From an uncultured Clostridia bacterium (lineage in GTDB: Bacteria; Bacillota; Clostridia; Christensenellales; Borkfalkiaceae), in NCBI GenBank assembly GCA_947175485.1, contig CAMWMZ010000003.1:1-64000 (forward strand): a stretch of DNA of 64,000 bases, given 5' to 3'. The translations under genes and the position numbers were made by a program. Under the pieces are notes generated by a model. The model was not told the DNA's origin, ran no database searches, and saw only the letters and a list, made by a program, of their open reading frames with translations. Positions 45,780-53,756 of this stretch are shown in pieces (position 1 is the stretch's first letter; every line of letters starts with the position of its first letter).

Positions 45780-46469
45780 ATGAAACTTGCTAAAAAATAT
45801 GCAGAAAGCGTAAAGCTTTACGACCGTTCCAAATCCTATGATTTAAACGAAGCGGCAAAGCTTGTTGTTGAAACGGCGAAAGCGAAATTCGACGAAACTA
45901 TCGAGCTTCACGTACGTTTGGGCGTAGACCCCCGCCAGGCAGACCAGCAGGTCCGCGGCGTGCTCGTTCTCCCCAACGGTACCGGTAAAACCAAGAGAGT
46001 TCTCGTTATAGCAAAGGGCGACAAGGCGGACGCGGCAACGGCTGCGGGCGCTGATTACGTAGGCGCGGAGGAAACCATTCAGCGCATACAGTCGCAGAAC
46101 TGGTTTGATTTCGACGTTATGATTACTACCCCCGATATGATGGGCATGGTCGGAAGAATCGGACGTATCCTCGGACCTAAGGGCTTGATGCCCAACCCCA
46201 AGTCGGGCACGGTTACTATGGACGTTGCGAAAGCCGTTAAAGAGGTTAAAGCAGGTAAAGTGGAATACCGTTTGGATAAAACGGCTATCATACACTGCCC
46301 TATCGGTAAAAAATCGTTCGGCGTGGAAAAGCTTACCGAAAACTTCAACGCGCTTATGGACGCAATCGTAAAGGCGAAGCCCGCGGCTGCGAAGGGACAG
46401 TATATCAAGTCGGTTACTCTTACCGCGACGATGGGCCCCGGAATTAAGGTAACTTATAATAAGGGTTAA
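45780..46469 (+). CDS. rplA: 50S ribosomal protein L1
   Basis: [39 protein letters not shown]. Confidence 0.98.
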   Translation: MKLAKKYAESVKLYDRSKSYDLNEAAKLVVETAKAKFDETIELHVRLGVDPRQADQQVRGVLVLPNGTGKTKRVLVIAKGDKADAATAAGADYVGAEETIQRIQSQNWFDFDVMITTPDMMGMVGRIGRILGPKGLMPNPKSGTVTMDVAKAVKEVKAGKVEYRLDKTAIIHCPIGKKSFGVEKLTENFNALMDAIVKAKPAAAKGQYIKSVTLTATMGPGIKVTYNKG

Positions 46470-46475
46470 AATTGC

Positions 46476-46504
46476 TTGACAGTAAAACGTCAAAACGATA
46501 AAAT
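46476..46504 (+). promoter_or_regulatory. Promoter upstream of rplJ
   Basis: TTGACA 46476-46481, 17-bp spacer, TAAAAT 46499-46504. Confidence 0.7.
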
Positions 46505-46514
46505 AACAAAGTAA

Positions 46515-46665
46515 ATATATTTTCTGTGCCGAAGAAGGCGGGTGCAATGCGCTCAATATCCCGCTCAGGTGACCGGATTATTTTAAATAAGAGATTATTT
46601 CAAAATTCCTTGTGTCACTTTGCGCAAGGAATTATATTTTTACGACTTAATCTGATAGGAGGTAA
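46515..46665 (+). ncRNA. Ribosomal L10 leader (autoregulatory mRNA leader)
   Basis: Position before rplJ; terminal hairpin AATTCCTTG(46604)...CAAGGAATT(46633) followed by T-rich tract. Confidence 0.65.
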
Positions 46666-46669
46666 AAAT

Positions 46670-47191
46670 TTGTCAGCTAATTTCGAAGCTAAAAAACTTG
46701 TAGTTGAAGAGATTACGGAAAAAATCAAGGCTGCCAAGTCTGTTGTTCTCGTTGATTACAACAAGCTTACGGTTGCGGAAGTTTCCGCTCTCAGAAACAA
46801 ATGCAAACAGGCAAACTGCGAGTATAAGGTTTACAAAAACACGCTTGTAAGAAAGGCTTTGAACGATTTGGGCTTCAAGGATTTCGATAACGATCTGAAC
46901 GGACCTACAGCCGTGGCTTTCGGCGCGGATGAAACTTGCGCAGCAAAGCTTATGGTTGCCGCCGCTAAAGATTACGAAGAAAAAATCGTTATAAAGAGCG
47001 CGTTTGTTGATAACGCTTACGTGGACAAGGCGGGCGTTAAGGCTCTTGCTTCCATGCCTTCGAGAGAAGAACTCGTTGCAAAAATGCTCGGTTCCATGCA
47101 GGCTCCCGTATCGAATTTCGTGGGAGTGCTCAACAACCTTGTTGCGGGTATCGTTCGCGTTCTCGGCGCTATTGCGGAACAGAAGCAGTAA
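46670..47191 (+). CDS. rplJ: 50S ribosomal protein L10 (TTG start)
   Basis: SD AGGAGGTAAAAA before TTG 46670; AAKSVVLVDYNKLTVAEVSALRNKCKQANCEYKVYKNTLVRKA. Confidence 0.96.
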   Translation: MSANFEAKKLVVEEITEKIKAAKSVVLVDYNKLTVAEVSALRNKCKQANCEYKVYKNTLVRKALNDLGFKDFDNDLNGPTAVAFGADETCAAKLMVAAAKDYEEKIVIKSAFVDNAYVDKAGVKALASMPSREELVAKMLGSMQAPVSNFVGVLNNLVAGIVRVLGAIAEQKQ

Positions 47192-47284
47192 TTTAAAATT
47201 AAATCGAAAGGGAGGCGCACGCCTTAAAGCGCAAAAAACAAAAATATAAAAATTAAATTATAAAAATCAGGAGAATTAAATAAA

Positions 47285-47662
47285 ATGGCAGACGTAAAGA
47301 AATTTATAGAAGAAATCAAAACTATGACCGTACTTGAGCTCAACGAGCTTGTTAAAGCACTTGAAGAAGAATTCGGCGTAAGCGCAGCTGCTCCCGTAGC
47401 AGTAGCTGCAGCTCCCGCGGCAGGCGCAGCTCCCGCAGCGGCAGCAGAAGAAAAGACCGAATTCAACGTAGTTCTTAAAGACGCAGGCGCTAAGAAAATC
47501 GACGTTATCAAAGTTGTTCGCGCTTTCACCGGTCTTGGACTTGTTGAAGCTAAATCCGCAGTTGAAAAGGGCGGCGTTCTCAAAGAAAACGTTGCAAAAG
47601 AAGACGCGGAGAAAATTCTTGCCGACCTCAAAGCGGCAGGCGCAACCGCAGTTTTGGAATAA
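47285..47662 (+). CDS. rplL: 50S ribosomal protein L7/L12
   Basis: [29 protein letters not shown]...[25 protein letters not shown]. Confidence 0.98.
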   Translation: MADVKKFIEEIKTMTVLELNELVKALEEEFGVSAAAPVAVAAAPAAGAAPAAAAEEKTEFNVVLKDAGAKKIDVIKVVRAFTGLGLVEAKSAVEKGGVLKENVAKEDAEKILADLKAAGATAVLE

Positions 47663-47683
47663 TTTCTTTAATAAGAATGATAA

Positions 47684-47720
47684 ACCGTCCGCGGCGTTTG
47701 CCGCGGACGGTTTTGTTTTT
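47684..47720 (+). terminator. Intrinsic terminator after rplL
   Basis: AACCGTCCGCGGCG-TTTG-CCGCGGACGGTTTTGTTTTTT. Confidence 0.9.
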
Positions 47721-47754
47721 TTGCTCGGCTTTTAAAAATCTATGGGCTTGGCGA

Positions 47755-48140
47755 AAATATCTTGCTTTACGAACAATGAGTATTGAGGAATTTATAAAAA
47801 TACTTGCCGTGTAATAAAAAGGCGCTGACCTTGCTTTACAGTGATTGGATTTTGTGTTAGCGTTAAAATGCTTGCTCTATTGCAAATGAATTTGCGTTTA
47901 ATGTAAAAAATACTTAATGTGCTTTAAATGAGTTTTATGCAGAAAGTAAAAAATTACTTGTAATCCCGCAATTGTTTTGCGTATGAAGTAAAAAATTGCT
48001 TGTTATTCCGCAATTGATTTTGCGTAGGAAGTAAAAATTTGCTTGTTATTCCGCAATTGTTTTGCGTAGGAAACAAAAATTGCTTGTCGTACCGCAAGTA
48101 ATTTTTTGCGGGAGCAGAAAATTACTTGACTACGCCGAAT
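47755..48140. repeat. Tandem degenerate repeat array, period 41-44 bp
   Basis: CTTG/CTTA anchors at 47761,47803,47830,47871,47913,47957,47999,48042,48083,48125; best units at 47941-48114 also share CGCAA-N-TTGCG inverted repeats. Confidence 0.85.
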
Positions 48141-48154
48141 TTTAAAAGTAAAAT
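48126..48154 (+). promoter_or_regulatory. Promoter at the end of the repeat array
   Basis: TTGACT 48126-48131, 17-bp spacer, TAAAAT 48149-48154. Confidence 0.7.
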
Positions 48155-48168
48155 AAAATAGTATAGTT

Positions 48169-49107
48169 ATGAAAGGTTCAGTTTTAAAGAAAATTATTAT
48201 ATGTGCGGTTTCCGCCGCGACGGTTGCCTTTTCGGCAGTGGCGGCAAGCTCTTGCTCGCTTGAAACCGCTCACCCCGAAGCGCAGATAACTTACGAGTTC
48301 AACGGAAACACCTATGAAGTAAAATATACGCTTTACAGGAATATGTATCCGCACACCGTAAGGCACTTTATCGAGCTTGCTAAAGAAAATTTCTACGATA
48401 ATACCATTATCCACGATTACAAAACCACCGACTGGTTTACGGGCGGTTATGAGTATCATGCGGATGATTATTCAGCGCTTTCGGGTAACGCTAACCAGCT
48501 TTCTGAGTATTTCGAGTTGGACAGCCATTCCAAGGAAGAGGCTTATTATAAACTGCATTTGACGCCTTCCGTATATAAAAACCGCGGTTACGACGACAAG
48601 CAGAACGAAACCGTTAATGCGGACGACGCGTTGCAGACGGTAATGGGCGAGTTTTACAACAATATCCATCAGGATATAGAAAAGGGAAAACTTACCGCAG
48701 AATACGGTTGCCTTAAAATGTATTATTACGATAAGGAAACCACTCAAAAAATTTACGTTACCCCCACGAAAGACCAGATAATAATGGCGGATTACAAAAA
48801 GAACTGCGCGACTTCGCTTTTCGGCGTGCAGACGGGAACGAGCTCGTCTTATTCCGAAAACAATTATTCGGTATTTGCAAGGCTTTCAACCACGGAGGTT
48901 TTCGATGATTTGGTTGACGCCGTAAACGAATATATTTCCGACAACCACGGCGGAACCGCCAGCAATTTCTATACCGCGACGGAAGTTCGCGTTGACAACC
49001 TTGACACTTTCTCTAACGAAAGCGAAAAGGACAGGGGTATTTCAGTAACGTTCAACGTGCCCAAGTCCCCTATAATTATCAAAACGGTTAAGATTACGAA
49101 ATATTAA
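48169..49107 (+). CDS. Lipoprotein, cyclophilin-type peptidyl-prolyl isomerase-like
   Basis: Lipobox ASSCS; YEVKYTLYRNMYPHTVRHFIELAKENFYDNTIIHD...WFTGGYEY resembles cyclophilin N-terminal half. Confidence 0.7.
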   Translation: MKGSVLKKIIICAVSAATVAFSAVAASSCSLETAHPEAQITYEFNGNTYEVKYTLYRNMYPHTVRHFIELAKENFYDNTIIHDYKTTDWFTGGYEYHADDYSALSGNANQLSEYFELDSHSKEEAYYKLHLTPSVYKNRGYDDKQNETVNADDALQTVMGEFYNNIHQDIEKGKLTAEYGCLKMYYYDKETTQKIYVTPTKDQIIMADYKKNCATSLFGVQTGTSSSYSENNYSVFARLSTTEVFDDLVDAVNEYISDNHGGTASNFYTATEVRVDNLDTFSNESEKDRGISVTFNVPKSPIIIKTVKITKY

Positions 49108-49221
49108 TTTTGAACGTTGAGCTATCGAACCTATGACGAACCCGCGGAATTCCGCGGGTTTTAATACTTGATTTTAAAGGTTTTTTGTTATACAATACTA
49201 AGAAATACGAGGTGACAAGTT

Positions 49222-49737
49222 ATGAATTTACTGTTTACTTTTGCAGACGTGCCGCTCTGGGCTTGGATTGCCGTTGCCGGAGTAGCGGCTGTAGCAATAA
49301 TATTAATAGTGCTTATAATTGTTCTGGCAGGTAAAAAATCCAAAGGCGGTAATGCTGAAACGCAGAAAAAGGCTTCGCCCTCAAAGAGCGCCGCGGAAGA
49401 GCCCGTGAAAAAGACGAAGCCTGCGGAAGCTGCGGCGAAAGAGGAAAAGCCCGAGCCCAAAGCCGAAGAAAAGTCCGTTAAAAATACGGAAACCAAGGCG
49501 GAAGAAAAGAAACCCGAAGAACCCGCAAAAGAGAGGGATAACGGAAAGGTTTATCACATTTCCAAGCGTAAAACGGACGGTAAATGGCAAATAAAGCTCG
49601 AAGGCGGCGCAAAGGCGATTAAGCTTTTCGATACCCAGGCAGAAGCTGTTGCATACGGAAAAACTCTTGCCGAAAATCAGGACGCGCGCTTTGTATTACA
49701 TAAGCTTGACGGCTCGTTCAGAAAACTGACTTATTAA
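49222..49737 (+). CDS. Single-TM protein with K/E/A-rich linker and C-terminal DUF2188-like domain
   Basis: KVYHISKRKTDGKWQIKLEGGAKAIKLFDTQAEAVAYGKTLAENQDARFVLHKLDGSFRKLTY. Confidence 0.82.
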   Translation: MNLLFTFADVPLWAWIAVAGVAAVAIILIVLIIVLAGKKSKGGNAETQKKASPSKSAAEEPVKKTKPAEAAAKEEKPEPKAEEKSVKNTETKAEEKKPEEPAKERDNGKVYHISKRKTDGKWQIKLEGGAKAIKLFDTQAEAVAYGKTLAENQDARFVLHKLDGSFRKLTY

Positions 49738-49813
49738 AAGGTTTAAAATTTCGTATATTCCGCGCCTGTGATATTTGCGGGCGCTGTAAATTATTTTAAA
49801 AACAGGTGGTATT

Positions 49814-50977
49814 ATGACTAAAATAGATATATTTTCAGGATTTTTGGGGGCGGGCAAAACTACGCTCATTAAAAAGTTGATTAAAGAAGCTTATGCGGGC
49901 GAAAAACTCGTTTTAATTGAAAACGAATTCGGCGAAATAGGCGTGGACGGCGGATTTTTAGCCGACGCAGGCATTAAAATCAACGAGCTAAACTCCGGCT
50001 GTATTTGCTGTTCGCTTGTGGGCGATTTTGCCAAAGCGCTTGAAAAGGTTCAGAAGGAATACAATCCCGACCGTATTTTAATCGAGCCGTCGGGCGTGGG
50101 CAAGCTTTCGGACGTTATTAAAGCCGTTGAAAGCGCGCACGTTAAAGATTGTAAAATCAATTCTTATACCGCGGTTGTTGACGCGGTAAAGTGCAAAATG
50201 TATATGAAAAACTTCGGGGAGTTTTTTAACGACCAAATCGAAACTGCCGCGTGTATCATTTTCAGCCATGCGGACGTGGCAAGCGCTGAAAAGCTTGCGC
50301 AGGCGGCGGAGTTGGTGCGTGCGCACAATGCAAACGCGACTATTGTTACCACTCCTTTGAGCGAGCTTGACGGCAAAGAAATTCTTTCCGCAATGGAGCA
50401 TTCCAAAACGCTTGAAAGCGAGCTTGAGGAGCTTGAACACAGCCATAGCCATTGTTGCAGTGGACATAATCACAGCCATGAGCATGAACATCAGTGTTGT
50501 CACCATGACCATGAGCACGAACACGAGCATCACCACGGACACGGAGAGGGGTGCGGTTGCGGGCATCACCACGAACACGACGACGCGGAGCATCATTGCT
50601 GTCACCATGACGATGAACACGAGCATCACCACGGGCACGGTGAAGAGTGCGGTTGCGGACATCACCACGAGCATGAGCATGAACATCACCACCACGCTGA
50701 CGAGGTTTTCACAAGCTGGGGCGTGGAAACGAGCAAAAAATTTACGAAAGAAGAGCTTAAAAAAGCTTTATCCGCGCTTTCCGACGCGAACCGCTTCGGC
50801 ACCGTTTTACGCGCAAAGGGCATAGTTGCATGCGAATGCGGAAAGTGGCTGCACTTCGATTATATTCCCGACGAAACGGATATCCGCGAGGGGGCGGCTT
50901 CTTATACGGGCAGACTTTGCGTAATCGGTTCTAAAATAGACGAAGCGAAGCTTGCCGAGCTTTTCGGGGTTAAATAA
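49814..50977 (+). CDS. CobW/COG0523 G3E GTPase with long His/Cys metal-binding insert
   Basis: GFLGAGKTTLIKKL, LIENEFGEIGVDGG, ELNSGCICCSLVGDF, then HHHEHEH/CGCGHHHEH repeats. Confidence 0.95.
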   Translation: MTKIDIFSGFLGAGKTTLIKKLIKEAYAGEKLVLIENEFGEIGVDGGFLADAGIKINELNSGCICCSLVGDFAKALEKVQKEYNPDRILIEPSGVGKLSDVIKAVESAHVKDCKINSYTAVVDAVKCKMYMKNFGEFFNDQIETAACIIFSHADVASAEKLAQAAELVRAHNANATIVTTPLSELDGKEILSAMEHSKTLESELEELEHSHSHCCSGHNHSHEHEHQCCHHDHEHEHEHHHGHGEGCGCGHHHEHDDAEHHCCHHDDEHEHHHGHGEECGCGHHHEHEHEHHHHADEVFTSWGVETSKKFTKEELKKALSALSDANRFGTVLRAKGIVACECGKWLHFDYIPDETDIREGAASYTGRLCVIGSKIDEAKLAELFGVK

Positions 50978-51927
50978 TGCAGGAAGAAATTTCAGTTTAT
51001 CTTTTTCTCGGTTTTTTGGAAAGCGGGAAAACGCAGTTTATTCAGGAAACGTTGGAAGACCCGCGCATGAACACCGGGGAGCGCACGCTTTTGCTTGTTT
51101 GTGAAGAGGGGGAAAAGGAGTACGAGCCGGATAAGTTCAACGTGCGTTACGTTACTAAGGTGACTTTGGAGAGCGCGCAAGAGCTTACCATGCAAAACCT
51201 TGAAAGCCTTACTCAAAAATACAAGGTTCAGCGCGTAGTTGTGGAGTATAACGGCACATGGCTTTTGCAACAGTTTTTCGACGCAATGCCCGAAAGCTGG
51301 GTTATAAACCAGATAATGACCTTTTTCGACGCGGCTACGTTTTTAAGCTATAACCAGAATATGCGGCAGCTTGTATTCGATAAAATACAGATGACGCAGA
51401 TGGTGGTTTTCAACCGTTTCAAGGGAGAATACGAAAAAACCGACTTCCATAAAATCGTGCGCGGAATTTCCCGCCGACCTGATATCGTTTACGAATATAT
51501 CGGCGGAAAGGCGGAGTTCGACGAAATCGAAGACCCGATGCCGTTTGACGTGACCGCGCCCGTAATAGAAATAGAGGACAGGGATTTTGCCTGGTTTTAC
51601 CGCGATTTGGCGGAAAAAACCGACGAGTATATCGGCAAAACGGTGAAATTCAAGGGCATGGCGGCTGTTTCAAAGCGCGTGCCTAAGGGATATATAGTTT
51701 TAGGCAGGCATATTATGACCTGTTGCGAAGCGGATATCGCCTACGACGGATTTGCCGTAAAAACCGGAAACCTTATATCGGACGTAAAGACGCGTGACTG
51801 GCTTACGGTAACGGCAAAAATCACCGTTGAAAATAACGCGGTTTATCGCGGCGAGGGTCCCGTTTTGATTGTGGAAAAAATAGAGCGCGCCGAAGCGCCC
51901 GAAGAAGCGGTTGTAACTTATTATTGA
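50977..51927 (+). CDS. CobW-like P-loop protein fused to a YcgQ/TIGR03943-like C-terminal domain
   Basis: FLGFLESGKTQFIQETL; C-terminal YIGKTVKFKGMAAVSKRVPKGYIVLGRHIMTCCEADIAYDGF...DWLTVTAKI. Shares a boundary base with the preceding stop. Confidence 0.8.
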   Translation: MQEEISVYLFLGFLESGKTQFIQETLEDPRMNTGERTLLLVCEEGEKEYEPDKFNVRYVTKVTLESAQELTMQNLESLTQKYKVQRVVVEYNGTWLLQQFFDAMPESWVINQIMTFFDAATFLSYNQNMRQLVFDKIQMTQMVVFNRFKGEYEKTDFHKIVRGISRRPDIVYEYIGGKAEFDEIEDPMPFDVTAPVIEIEDRDFAWFYRDLAEKTDEYIGKTVKFKGMAAVSKRVPKGYIVLGRHIMTCCEADIAYDGFAVKTGNLISDVKTRDWLTVTAKITVENNAVYRGEGPVLIVEKIERAEAPEEAVVTYY

Positions 51928-51928
51928 T

Positions 51929-52813
51929 ATGAAAAAGCCGAAAACTTTTATAACGGAAATGCCGGAGAAGGGCTTGGGCGAATGGCTTTACGGCTATACG
52001 GCTTCCAACAGCGTTTACGCGGACAGCACAGGCAACACCGACAAGTATTGGAAACACCCTTTGGGTATTTTTCTTTTGTTTGTTCTTGCGTTTTTGCTGT
52101 TTTGGTTCGTTTATACTATAGTCTTTGCAGCGATTAACGGCGGCTCCGTTTTAAGCCATGCGTCGGACGCGTTTGCGGTTTTTGTTATGGCGGCAATTAT
52201 TTTATTGAGCGTTTTCGGCGGGTGGGGGCATCTTACGCGTTTGCAAGCCGCTATGAGGGCGCGCGGAAAGAAGGATAACGAAGAATATAAAAAAGAAGTT
52301 GAAGCGCAAAACAAGCATATAAATTCTTTTAACGTTTTTCCCTGCCATATAGTTTTGAAATGCGCGGGCAATGAAACGGTTTTGGACAGAAATTATCTGG
52401 AAACGGTCAAGCTTCTCCGCGGGGCGGAAGGTTACGAAGTGGTTTTTGTTTCAAGCTTCGGGGAAGAAATCTTTTTTGAGGAATTAACGGTGCCGTATGC
52501 CCAGTTTAAAAAGCTTAAAGAACTTTTTAAAAATCAACTCACGGTAAAAAACGGAGAAAATGCATTCGGCAGTAAATACGTCAATAAAAAAATTGCCACA
52601 CCTGTTGTTTTCGGCGCTTTTTTTATTGCGCTCACGCTGTTTTTCGGGGTGCCGATATTTTCGCACTTTAAATCGTTCCACGAATTTTTATGCGGTTTCA
52701 ACGGACTGTATGCGGGGCTTGTATTCTTTTTTGCTATAGGAATAGTTGCGGCGGCAAGCGGAATAATTACGCTGGTTAAGCTTATTATATATAAAGTTGA
52801 TAAATGCTTTTAA
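51929..52813 (+). CDS. Hypothetical membrane protein
   Basis: Two TM pairs flanking a soluble YcxB-like beta domain. Confidence 0.7.
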   Translation: MKKPKTFITEMPEKGLGEWLYGYTASNSVYADSTGNTDKYWKHPLGIFLLFVLAFLLFWFVYTIVFAAINGGSVLSHASDAFAVFVMAAIILLSVFGGWGHLTRLQAAMRARGKKDNEEYKKEVEAQNKHINSFNVFPCHIVLKCAGNETVLDRNYLETVKLLRGAEGYEVVFVSSFGEEIFFEELTVPYAQFKKLKELFKNQLTVKNGENAFGSKYVNKKIATPVVFGAFFIALTLFFGVPIFSHFKSFHEFLCGFNGLYAGLVFFFAIGIVAAASGIITLVKLIIYKVDKCF

Positions 52814-52817
52814 AAGA

Positions 52818-52850
52818 ACACGCCCGAAGGCTTAGCCTTCGGGCGCGGAT
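52818..52850. terminator. Terminator-like hairpin
   Basis: GCGCCCGAAGG-like repeat: CACGCCCGAAGGCTTAGCCTTCGGGCGCGGATTTG. Confidence 0.65.
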
Positions 52851-52863
52851 TTGTAAAAATTGT

Positions 52864-53067
52864 TTAGTCTTCAAGACCTAATAAATAATCAGCGGAAACT
52901 TCAAAATATTTGGCAAGCGTGATTATATTTAATGCCGTAGGTATTCTGTCGCCGTTCTCCCAAAAAGAAATCGCGCTTTTGCTTATGCCCGTTTCTTTTG
53001 CAAGCTGCACTAATGATAAGCCTTTTTCAATTCGTAATTCTTTTAATCGTTCAGTAAAGTAATTCAT
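52864..53067 (-). CDS. XRE-family HTH regulator (67 aa)
   Basis: LKELRIEKGLSLVQLAKETGISKSAISFWENGDRIPTALNIITLAKYFEVSADYLLGLED. Confidence 0.92.
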   Translation of the reverse strand: MNYFTERLKELRIEKGLSLVQLAKETGISKSAISFWENGDRIPTALNIITLAKYFEVSADYLLGLED

Positions 53068-53075
53068 AAGATAGT

Positions 53076-53276
53076 TTAATCTTCCAAACCGAAAAGCACG
53101 TTGGGAGTTATGCCGAGCTTTTCATAAATAGTTTTAATATTATCATAACTCGGTTTTTTACGACCCAATAACCATTGGCTTACGGTTGTTTGATTAACGT
53201 TTAAAATTTCCGCAAGTTTTTGTTGCGTTAATTGTTGCTCAACCATAACCTGTTTTATTACTTCAATGTAATTCAT
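53076..53276 (-). CDS. XRE-family HTH regulator (66 aa)
   Basis: IKQVMVEQQLTQQKLAEILNVNQTTVSQWLLGRKKPSYDNIKTIYEKLGITPNVLFGLED. Confidence 0.92.
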   Translation of the reverse strand: MNYIEVIKQVMVEQQLTQQKLAEILNVNQTTVSQWLLGRKKPSYDNIKTIYEKLGITPNVLFGLED

Positions 53277-53373
53277 AAAAAATATTATATTTGTGGATAG
53301 GTCAAAAGTCTTGACTTAGGTTAATAGACCTAATATAATATAATATAATTAATAGGAATAATTGAGGTGGTTT

Positions 53374-53631
53374 ATGAAATCGGTGATTGAGGAAATTTAT
53401 AAAGGGAAATCCGGCGACGTATTTATCAAAGAAACGGACGAATTTTGGGAAATTTCCGACGAGATTGCGGCGCTTGCAATGGAGCTTGAGAATTCTTTGA
53501 ACGAAGAGCAAAAGCAAATGTTTGCAAATCTTTTAAATAAAACCGACGAAGAAGCGCACGAATACGCGAAGGCAAGGTTTTTTGAGGGTTTTAAAAAGGG
53601 TATTTTGCTTGGTATAGAGGTTAACGGCTAA
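53374..53631 (+). CDS. Small helical protein, DUF6809-like (second module)
   Basis: MKSVIEEIYKGKSGDVFIKETDEFWEISDEIAALAMELENSLNEEQKQMF...RFFEGFKKGILLGIEVNG. Confidence 0.82.
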   Translation: MKSVIEEIYKGKSGDVFIKETDEFWEISDEIAALAMELENSLNEEQKQMFANLLNKTDEEAHEYAKARFFEGFKKGILLGIEVNG

Positions 53632-53756
53632 AAAACATTAAAAAAAGCCGCCGAAAATATTTCGGCGGCTTTTTTTAATTTGCTATTGAATTGCAGGTTT
53701 TTTTATATTATAATGCAACTATAAGCCGCTGTTTTAAGCGGGATAAGGGGAAAACT

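Noticed and set aside
47941-48114. CRISPR-like array
   Set aside because: Units are contiguous and about 42 bp with no distinct repeat/spacer partition, and no cas genes are nearby.
50078-50695. 205-aa Met/Val-rich minus-strand ORF
   Set aside because: Antisense of the His-rich CobW coding region (CAT/CAC codons read as ATG/GTG).
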